Assembly: GCA_033439255.1 (NCBI GenBank)
Contig: CM065886.1
Span: 2,294,001 to 2,358,000, forward strand
From: Hericium rajendrae
Lineage: Eukaryota > Basidiomycota > Agaricomycetes > Russulales > Hericiaceae
Direction of reading: 5' to 3'
Length of the DNA: 64,000 bases
The translations under genes were made by a program, and so were the position numbers. Shown piece after piece: positions 56,401-64,000 of this stretch. Position 1 is the first letter of the stretch. Each line of letters opens with the position of its first letter. The notes under the pieces are model-generated. The model was not told the origin of the DNA, ran no database searches, and worked only from the letters and a program-made list of their open reading frames with translations.

Positions 56401-57466
56401 TGGTATAAGCCAGCGAATTCGTGGACCGGTGTCGAACTGAACATCCTGGCGTCTGACATGACGCACGACAGCAATGGCGAACTTGAAGCCTTGAGCCAGA
56501 AGATGTCACGTCTTGGAAGTGAGAACCATGCGCGGCGTTGCATTCTGTCAAGACAAGACTGCGCGCAAGACACGAAGCATAGGGCCCTGCATGCGTCGCG
56601 TTGTCCGCAGTTCTAAGGTGATGTCGATGACGAGCCTGGGGCAAGGAGGTTGAGTAAGCCCTTTGGAGACTCCGCGTGTCGGTGCACAGCTTGAACCAGA
56701 CCTGCCCAACCCCACCGCAAGATTGTTGGTTACAAACTGGAGGACCCATTGGGGCGAGTGCACTTGCTTGGTATGAGCCTCGAAGAAGTCCTTCTGTGAA
56801 AGACTTTGGGGCTATCTGAGCAGAGGTGTATGGATGCAGAGGTGGATCCGTAAGAGCTAGTCGCAATGCGGTGGGCGGACACCCAAGCTCTACTCTGAGA
56901 TGCTAGAGGAGCGCGCCCGTCTTCTAAAATTCTCGTGGGTAGATCGACGCTGCAAATCTCGTTTCGGGACAGGGCATCTAGTCTGCATACAGCCATCAGT
57001 ATTCGACCGTCTGAACGGGTCTCAAAATCTACTTCACAACGCGTTTCAAATGGCTGGGGACGGTCATTTCACGGTCATCCATTTCGTCTGTTAGCACAAA
57101 CACATGCAGATGCCCACTTCAGGATTCGACAGCCTGTCCGGAGTCGGTCGATAAGGACAGTGAAGTCAGCATGTTTTTGGAGTGCGTGGAGAACATTGCC
57201 CAGGGCAGGCAGGACGCGGACCCCATCAGCAACCCCAACAGAATACGGCCACGTGACGTCTTAATCCCCAAACGACTCACGCCCAGGCCGGCGGGCTGCA
57301 AACAAGTCGAACCACGACGAGATGCGAGGCCGGGAACAGGCCAGACGACGAATAGATGTTCGAGATATACAGGCAAAATGACAGAGTGAAAGAATCAGAA
57401 GTGAGCGGGTGGGGAGACGGGCGTTATGGAAGGGGCGGGGGAGCCCCAACGCATTCCTCTCGGCGT
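53498..57466. other. long intergenic region
   Basis: Between the F-box gene and the desaturase promoter. A 131-codon plus-strand frame (53600-53995) and several minus-strand frames at 55570-57000 have no recognisable family and no splice support. Around 54060-54420 the sequence is GC-rich with AT-rich flanks. The last several hundred bases should contain desaturase control elements. No RNA gene was seen. Confidence 0.4.
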
Positions 57467-57474
57467 TATATAAA
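57467..57474 (+). promoter_or_regulatory. TATA box of the delta-9 desaturase
   Basis: TATATAAA lies 86 bp before the start codon, followed by a pyrimidine-rich leader (CTTTTCTTCCTCTTTCTCTC), the usual arrangement of a strongly expressed basidiomycete gene. Confidence 0.7.
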
Positions 57475-57552
57475 CTCGGCTCGCGTCGTCTTGCTCGTCA
57501 TTCCTTTTCTTCCTCTTTCTCTCTTCTCCACCCCTCTTCCCTTCCTCCCGTC

Positions 57553-59219
57553 ATGTCTACCGTTTATCCCTCACGAAAGACTCCGCCGCCGGAAATGGCG
57601 CCCTTCACGCCTCCGCTCACCCCGCCCCAGTCCAAGGGCGCGCTTCCCGAGGCCGACGCCATCCCCATCGACCTCAACATCCCGGACAACTACGTCGACT
57701 ACACCATCAAGAACACCAAGCCGCTGCCTCCGATTGGGTGGAACAACTGGTGGAAGGAGCTCAACTACCTCACCGTGGCGATCCTCACCCTCACACCTGC
57801 AATCGCTATTTATGGCGCGTTCACGACCAAGTTGCGGTGGGAAACGGCCGTCTTTTCCGTCTTCTATTACTTTGTGACAGGTCTCGGTGCGTGTGCTTCT
57901 CTTTGTTGCCCAAAGCTTCTGCTCATTCTTTTCTGCTGCAGGCATCACCGCGGGCTATCATCGTCTCTGGGCTCATCGCTCCTACAACGCGTCCAAGCCT
58001 CTCCAGTACGCCCTCGCGCTTGCCGGTGCAGGTGCCGTCGAAGGCTCCATCAAGTGGTGGTCCCGTGGCCACCGCGCCCACCATCGCTACACCGACACCG
58101 AGCTCGACCCTTACAATGCCCATAAGGGGTTCTGGTGGTCCCACGTCGGTTGGATGCTCGTCAAGCCCCGCCGAAAGCCCGGTGTTGCCGACGTTAGCGA
58201 TCTCAGCAAGACTGAGGTTGTCAGATGGCAGCACCGCTGGTACGTCTGGCTCATCCTTGGCATGGGCTTCGGTCTCCCCACCCTCATCCCCGGCCTGCTC
58301 TGGGGCGACTGGCGCGGCGGCTATGTGTATGCCGGTGCTGCGCGTCTCTGCTTCGTCCACCACTCCACATTCTGCGTCAACTCGCTCGCGCACTGGCTGG
58401 GCGAGACGCCATTCGATGACAAGCATACACCCAAGGATCACATGATTACGGCGTTCGTCACTGTCGGAGAGGGTTATCACAACTTCCACCACCAGTTCCC
58501 CATGGACTACCGGAACGCGATCAAATGGTATCAATATGACCCGACCAAGTGGTTCATCTATGTCATGTCGCTTTTCGGCCTTGCGTCGCACCTGAAGGCA
58601 AGTCATCTCGATGATGCATCATTGCTTCATTCTGACATGTTGCATCTAGACGTTCCCGGACAATGAGGTCAAGAAGGGTCAGCTGACGATGCAGCTCAAG
58701 CGTCTCCGCGAGACCCAAGACGGACTCGTCTGGCCTCATGACAATGATCTCCCTGTTATTTCGTGGCAGTCATGTACGTCACTGGCGCCATCGCTTCCCA
58801 TAGCGGAGACTGACATCCGCATACAGTCCAGGAGCAGTCGGCAAAGCGCCCGCTCATTCTCGTGTCTGGCTTCATCCATGATGTCTCTTCCTTCATCGAA
58901 GAGCACCCCGGCGGTCGCCATCTTCTCGTCAAAAACATTGGCAAGGACGCGACGACTGCATTCTTCGGCGGCGTGTACGATCACTCTAACGCTGCTCACA
59001 ATGTAAGCTATCTTATGCGTATCTGTCTTGGCATCGCTTACGCATACACTGCAGTTGCTCTCCATGATGCGCGTCGGTGTCCTCGCCGGTGGTATGCCCC
59101 ATGGTCTCGATGAAAAGACGATCCCACCTTCGTTGCGCCTGCGCGTAGCCCGGTACGACGAGCTCTCCTCGCCTTACAGTTCGGCTGCACAGTCCGATGG
59201 AGAGGGTATGCTCGGCTGA
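57553..59219 (+). CDS. OLE1: stearoyl-CoA (delta-9) fatty acid desaturase with cytochrome b5 domain
   Basis: Five exons in phase (57553-57886, 57942-58597, 58650-58773, 58827-59002, 59055-59219) give 484 aa. The enzyme inserts the first double bond at carbon 9 of stearoyl- and palmitoyl-CoA in the ER membrane, using electrons from its fused cytochrome b5. The three histidine boxes are present: HRLWAH (118-123), HRAHH (155-159) and HNFHH (291-295). Membrane stretches are [20 protein letters not shown] and [20 protein letters not shown]. The C-terminal b5 domain has the haem-binding HPGG (398-401). The intron after SHLK (58598-58649) begins with GC (AAG|GCAAGT). A GT donor would run into a stop, so GC-AG is required. 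Full length, essential housekeeping enzyme; very clear call. Confidence 0.97.
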
Positions 59220-59610
59220 GCTCTGCACGGCTGTCTCGCGTGTATTATATCGTACTTCACACCGCTCCTCCATGCATGCTATCCTACGTTTAGTAAGTTG
59301 CCAAATCTTGGACATTAGAAGGCGAGTCGCTCGCGGTAGATGGGTGATAAGGAGTGTGAGGGTCTACGACGGTTTACGACTCGGACGAAAACGATCACTG
59401 GCGGACGGTCATGGATAGAATTACTGTGTTACTGTGTTCTGCCTGGCTCGTGTGGTAGACAGACTGTTCGGCCTGGGATCAATGCATTGTATTAGTTGTT
59501 GTGTATGCACTTCACGACGTATGTGTGTGTTCTGAAAACGTTATTTTTGTGTGTAGGACTCGGAGCTAGGTTGAAGTCCTTTTATTTGCAAGGGACTAAT
59601 CAATAGACAT

Positions 59611-59692
59611 GGCCGCCTGGCGAAATGGCATCGCGTCTGACTACGACTTGGTTCTAATCAGGAGATTGCAGGTTCGACCCCTGCGGTGGTCA
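59611..59692 (+). tRNA. tRNA-Arg(ACG) with 10-nt intron
   Basis: Acceptor stem GGCCGCC pairs (with two G-U pairs) with GGTGGTC. The D-arm is GCGAAATGGCATCGC. The anticodon stem TCTGA/TCAGG encloses loop C-T-ACG-A-A interrupted after position 37 by CTTGGTTCTA. The T-arm GCAGG TTCGACC CCTGC is perfect. Anticodon ACG (inosine-modified) reads CGU/CGC/CGA. A TTTTT run shortly downstream (about 59716) serves as terminator. Confidence 0.9.
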
Positions 59693-60187
59693 ATGTATGT
59701 AAGACAGTTTACCATTTTTCCTTGTTTAAATTTTGATTTTGATTCTGCTTTTGCTGTCACTAACTTCATGATGAGGAATGACTTTCATCCGACTATTACT
59801 TTCATCCGACTCCGTTCGGTGGTCCTCATATCGTCACTTGCCCCCGCTCAGTCGCCCGCACCTTGGAGTCGGCACATACAGCTGCTGACCTGCCAAGTAC
59901 TATGAATGTGAGGTTGAAGCTCGCGGGGATCCAACACGATGTGGAAATAATACGGTATCCAGGTGAGTCAATAAACAAGCCCAACTCGAGACTGATGTCC
60001 CCGACAACGAAACGCTGGGACACGCCCGATTCCACGGGCCTCACGCCTGTGCGCAGGGTGCTCCGCGATGCCATGCAGGCATTCAAGGAGTACGACCTGG
60101 ACACGGACGCGGGCATCGAGGCGGCGATCCGGGATATGACGCGCAGGCTTGGTGAAGTGACGAACGTGTCGAAGGCGTGTTACTGAG

Positions 60188-60455
60188 CCGTGCTGCCCAT
60201 AATCCCATCATGGGGTCAGGATCAGGACGACATAAGTACACCTGCAAACGATGCCACTCACCAGGCGTGCATTCCGCCGGTACTGGGGCCGTGTTGTATA
60301 CGCGTCGCCGCGCGACGTTGTCTACGAACCTGTCCCCGGACTCAGTGATGCGCATGTGAGCACGCACTTGGCCGAGGACGACGTACAGCGCCGTTGTGCC
60401 GATATCCCGGACCATCATGGCCTTCGTCGCGCCGGTGCTGTTTGAGAAGCGTATC
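60188..60455 (-). CDS. possible internal exon(s) of an unknown gene
   Basis: After an acceptor-like GCATTAG on the minus strand, the frame reads RHVTIRFSNSTGATKAMMVR, then DIGTTALYVVLGQVRAHMRI and TESGDRFVDNVARRRVYNTA, of good coding quality, up to a donor GGTGAG near 60263. It continues open beyond that. I found no in-phase upstream exon with a start (a proline-rich frame at 60743-60483 is a candidate), and on the opposite strand 60020-60186 also reads well (VRRVLRDAMQAFKEYDLDTD). At least one real gene is likely here, but its strand and structure are unsettled. Confidence 0.3.
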
Positions 60456-61646
60456 GTCACATGGCGCTAATGCACGCAGACATTACCACGGAGACTTCAG
60501 CTGTTTCGCGCTGCCGGAGCGCACTGAGGGGCTCCATATGCCGTCGACTATGAAAGACGTCCGTTGCCGGAACGCGAGGGGGCGCTTGAGCCATCGGAGG
60601 GCCCTGGAGACCGATACAGGGTGGTACCATTTGCACCTAGCCGACATTGTCGTTGAGGCGATTCGAGGATCGAGAGGAGAGGGTAAGATGAGCTGTTGTG
60701 GTGCATGCGAGCCAGTGAAGCTCCGAGACATGTGTTCCGTCATCCCCTGAGTCTTATGTTTTACAATATGTTGTACATTTGGCTGTATGGGAAACCACCA
60801 TGGTTCCGCCCATCATCCACATCTTGGAATCAGTGGTGAGACTGGCATTGCGAGACTGCATCATGATAGCCCGAGAAATGTGCAATCAACATGGCCCACC
60901 AAGCTGGCCGAGACGCCACAATGCTAAGTTTCCACTATTCAGTCAATCGCAGGGAAAGAGCATGCTAAGGTACCCACTTGCAGTCATTTGGTCGTATATT
61001 GATGGTTAGCGGATCTATGGCTGTTTGAGGCAGGAAGCAAGGGTGAGCCTGGGTGACGGCGAAAGAATGGGAGACGTCCAGGCGAACGGGGAGTGATCTG
61101 GCAAGCATCAAGGCCTCACGCCTCGGATCGATCCATCCCGTTCGGTCTCCTCTAGACGATAACTGCCTACACGAGGCATGACGACGCAAGCTTCGACTGA
61201 GGAGGTGCCAATACAGCGCTGTAAGTAGACCGAGATCAAGTGCCTAGACACTCGTCGCAAAGACCCGAGGAAGGAAAAGATAGATGTGGTGGAGGTGTTA
61301 GAGCTTAGATCGTGTTGCTTCGTATCGTCTGCGTTACGACAGCTTTTAGAATTGATATGAATGAGACAAAGAGATAAAGGACAGGATATGAAGGCGCACT
61401 GACCGTCTCGTCTGCAGTTATACCTTGTGGTACCATTTGCAATGGCAGCCGAGGGCGGAGGGCCTGCACGTCAAGCAGCAACGCGCCAATCACGACTAAG
61501 ACCATTGCCTCCTTTATAGCCGTGGACTAATGACCTCGAGATGCAAGCGGTGGCACCCGGCCCATGGTAGATTCCTTGAGGATAGCAACTTGATGTAGGG
61601 ACGAATGCTTGACTAGCGTCGACTCGTACGACAGTCGATGCAATCT

Positions 61647-62456
61647 TCAAGGACATATTCCCTCAGCAGCATTCGGCAACTTCGGCACCCAATCTCCCAT
61701 CCTACGCCCCCTCCACCACAACCCCGGCTTCGCGCCACCCGCAACCGCGCGCTCCCACCGCAAATCGATCTCCCCGCCCAACAGACCCTTCGCAGACGCG
61801 AGAGCCGGATTCCAGAACGCCATACCGAAGTCATCAGCAGAAGCCTCCGAGTCGCGCGCCGCGGGGAGATTCAGCAGGAAGAGCGGCACTGGCGACGACT
61901 GTGCGGCGAGGAGGCAGAGGCGGGTGAATGGGGACTGGGAGACGAGGAGCGCGACGATGGGTGCGGGCGCGTGCTCAGGAGGGGATGGGTGTGCTTTGGC
62001 GGTATGGCGGTAGACGACGCCTTCGAGTTCGCGGACGTAGCCTGGGCCCATCTTCTTCTTCTCGGCTTTGCATTGGGCTAAGATGCGAAGGCGACGCGCA
62101 GGCGGCACGGGTGGCTCTGTGTCACCAAGAGAGTTTGGCCGTGCAGAACATGTCGATGATGAAACGTCCGAGATCTTGCCTGCAGCTAAACACCACCGTG
62201 TGCGGACATGGGCCATCAATCTTTTCAGTCTTGACCATATACACGACGAATGAAGGCACGCACCAATCCCCGGAAGCGTATCCGGAACCCACCACCACCC
62301 AGCGAGGTCGACACCCCCGTCCGCACGTCCGCCGACGCGTGTGAGCGCCATGGAGAGGTTATCCTGTAGAATCCGGAGCGATCTGTTCTCGAATGCCGTT
62401 CCTCGGTGGACGGCGGATAAGAGCGAGGCAGACTGGCGAAGACGGGTTATGTGCAT
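61647..62456 (-). CDS. RRG7: RRG7-like mitochondrial protein
   Basis: Two exons, 62456-62264 and 62179-61647 (84-nt intron), give 241 aa. HRGTAFENRSLRILQDNLSM, followed by ALTRVGGRADGGVDLAGWW, is the signature of the RRG7 family (Required for Respiratory Growth 7), whose fold resembles restriction-endonuclease-type nucleases: the Glu of AFE, the Asp of GGVDLAG and the later QCKAEKKK supply the usual E-D-QxK catalytic pattern. The C-terminus has LVSQSPFTRLCLLAAQSSPV and PLFLLNLP, also typical. The N-terminus (MHITRLRQSASLLSAVHR) is basic and Ser-rich, fitting a mitochondrial presequence. In yeast, loss affects respiratory growth; the molecular role is not settled. Confidence 0.72.
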   Translation of the reverse strand: MHITRLRQSASLLSAVHRGTAFENRSLRILQDNLSMALTRVGGRADGGVDLAGWWWVPDTLPGIGACLHSSCIWSRLKRLMAHVRTRWCLAAGKISDVSSSTCSARPNSLGDTEPPVPPARRLRILAQCKAEKKKMGPGYVRELEGVVYRHTAKAHPSPPEHAPAPIVALLVSQSPFTRLCLLAAQSSPVPLFLLNLPAARDSEASADDFGMAFWNPALASAKGLLGGEIDLRWERAVAGGAKPGLWWRGRRMGDWVPKLPNAAEGICP

Positions 62457-62815
62457 AGAACCGCTTGGACCTATACACTGCCGGGGTCACAATAGACGAC
62501 GGCGCTCCGGATTCCAGGCTTCGGGTGCAATGATGTGTGTACGTGAGCTATGTGCAAGTTTGTCGAAGCTTGAGCTTGTGGGACAGAGCGAGAACAGAAT
62601 GCGGGCAACTTGGAAGTGACACACACGCGATTTGTCGCGTAGACCTACATAGACCAAGCGGTATCTGTCTTTTAGGCACGAAGATAAGTCAAGTCTATCT
62701 ACTCCATCTCTGCGAAACCAGATCGATTAGAACTGAAATTTTGAAGTCAACGTAGGTCGACTTGTATGAAAAGTGCAAGTGGAATGCAACAAAAATCTGC
62801 ATGTCAGATGGGAGA

Positions 62816-62892
62816 CGACCGCCGCAGGGATCGAACCTGCAATTTTCTGATGACAATCGAAATCAGACGCGATGCCACTTAGCTGCTGCAAA
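62816..62892 (-). pseudogene. tRNA-Arg(UCG) relic lacking its 5' acceptor strand
   Basis: On the minus strand the D-arm end (AAGTGGCATCGCG), anticodon arm TCTGA/TCAGA, anticodon TCG followed by a probable 5-nt intron, T-arm GCAGG TTCGATC CCTGC and acceptor 3' strand GGCGGTC are all present and closely match the tRNA-Arg at 59611. The first about 10 nt are different (TTTGCAGCAGC instead of a GACCGCC-type strand), so the acceptor stem and D-stem cannot form. It therefore looks like a tRNA gene broken at its 5' end. Confidence 0.6.
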
Positions 62893-64000
62893 AACTAAGT
62901 CGAGCGCAGCGAGACGAAAGTTTTTGCGAGGGCTAGCTAAGGCGAAATAGAGCGAGGCAACAGCGCGGCCCGGTCATGGCCGGAGCCGTCAGGCAGAGGA
63001 AAGGACGGGACGCGCTGGGAGAGAATTCTCACGCTCCTTCAGTCCTCCTCCTGCCTCGTGCCTGCAGTGCACGATACGATTTTTTCACCCACCCACCATC
63101 CCTTTTGCTTTTAGCAAAACATCAGCGCTTGCGCGCTGGGGGGGGCCTCGGTGCCTAAAACCTGGAGAAAGGTTGAGCGGCATTTGCCGGACCCTCCTTG
63201 CTTCGCAAGCAGCTCGAGTTCTTGGGACCGCAGCAGGATGCGCCTTCGGCGCGCGGATCGTTGATGCGCGACGCGCTGATCACGGGAGTCACGTGCCCTC
63301 ATCACGTGCCCCCTCCTGCGTCCCCAAAAACTCCACCCCCCACCTCACAAACTAGCAATCAGCATTGAGTCCTGTTCAGGAGCAATCTGATTTTACTTTC
63401 ATTCTGAGAATCTCTCTCCGCCTTGCGAGCGAAGCACTTTCGCTAATTAGCTAGCCAGGCGATTGTATTTTTTTTCGCATTAAGAATTAAGAAAGGTATT
63501 GACGAAATTAAATAATTTCTAAATTCCTCGAGCTCTGAATATCTGCGCCCCGCCTTGCTTGTGCAGCCTGGCATATTCATGCACGCTGTTCCAGTACTTC
63601 GCTGCCTGCTTCGAGTCTGACCCGTACCTACTAACTAGTCTGTTTCGAGGTTATATCCGGCTTTCCGGCGCCTGCGATTTAGCGACAAGTCCGAGTTCCG
63701 GGACGAATTGATTCCGCATCGTAAAGGATTTTGTGCGATGCGAAGTCCGAAGCCGATATATAACCCGCGGGGCCCTTATAGCACAGCAATACGACCTAGC
63801 TGAAGAGGCGTTCTTTTTAACTTGTGTATTCGGTTCTTGCGCTCTTGGCTTGCGTTCCTGCAATGGTGTGTAGGTGATAAGTTCGATGCATTTCGCTGAA
63901 TTTTGTGACTTCAGCACGTGTCCGTTATGTCGTCATAAGCCCGCGTTCGGTATCGAGCAATCGCAGGCTGAGGCTAAGAGTTCTTCATCTCGAGGTTAAC
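62893..64000. other. terminal spacer, possible palindromic repeat
   Basis: No gene is supported. A stretch of GCGAGGGCTAGCTAAGGCGA at 62927 has a loose inverted counterpart near 63420-63465 (CGCTAATTAGCTAGCCAGGCG), which might be the ends of a decayed TIR element of about 530 bp inserted next to the tRNA relic. The rest is AT-rich with short chance frames. Confidence 0.3.

Larger units (their letters stand above)
59220..61646. other. intergenic with tRNA-Arg and an unresolved coding-like stretch
   Basis: Contains the 3' UTR of the desaturase, the tRNA-Arg gene at 59611-59692 and the coding-like segment at 60188-60455. From 60760 to 61640 nothing is recognised. Confidence 0.4.

Noticed and set aside
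55570-57000. Several 85- to 170-codon minus-strand frames upstream of the desaturase
   Set aside because: No domain, no consistent splicing and poor codon quality.
21391-57400. Retroelement or LTR search in the gene-poor middle
   Set aside because: I saw no reverse transcriptase, integrase or capsid motifs and no long direct terminal repeats, so no such element is claimed.
1-64000. CRISPR arrays, operons, ribosome binding sites
   Set aside because: The window is fungal nuclear DNA, and no repeat-spacer pattern or prokaryotic layout is present.

Overview
This window is nuclear DNA of a filamentous basidiomycete, most likely an Agaricomycete of polypore or mushroom type. The evidence is compact genes split by many 50-70 nt GT-AG introns, families such as an insertion-bearing G-alpha, fungal 7TM receptors, Cir_N/LENG1-like proteins and F-box/LRR proteins, and short introns in the tRNA genes. 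No prokaryotic, organellar or clear retroelement coding sequence was seen. All multi-exon models were read by eye; I kept those whose exon phases close, and I say where they do not.

Left part (1-21.4 kb), gene-dense: a RING+RRM protein cut by the window edge (-), an unknown basic/acidic low-complexity protein (-), a CBS-domain protein (+), a 7TM receptor-like protein (-), a PTEN-type phosphatase (-), a second 7TM receptor of cAMP-receptor/Git3-like type (+), and a G-protein alpha subunit (-). Receptor, PTEN, receptor and G-alpha lie within 14 kb, a compact set of signalling genes. A small hairpin element sits between PTEN and the second receptor.

Middle (21.4-57.4 kb), accessory and gene-poor: a non-autonomous DNA transposon (22.4-23.2 kb), a decayed F-box gene (about 25 kb), an inverted segmental duplication in which a LENG1-like gene plus an F-box gene occurs at 26.6-30.1 kb (-) and again at 48.8-51.5 kb (+, its F-box copy decayed), a tRNA-Thr(UGU), GC-rich duplicated spacer blocks, a very GC-rich F-box/LRR gene at 39.75 kb, a TA-flanked TIR element at 42.5-43.4 kb, and two more F-box-like/LRR paralogues at 46.5-48.5 and 51.8-53.5 kb.

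Right part (57.4-64 kb): the stearoyl-CoA (delta-9) desaturase with fused cytochrome b5, a tRNA-Arg(ACG), an unresolved coding-like stretch, an RRG7-like mitochondrial protein, and a tRNA-Arg(UCG) relic that has lost its 5' end.

The most unusual things are: a predicted 4-nt micro-exon next to a GC-AG intron inside switch II of the G-alpha; GC-AG introns required by phase in three separate genes; compensating splice-site turnover in one LENG1-like duplicate; and three structurally distinct TIR elements without coding capacity.
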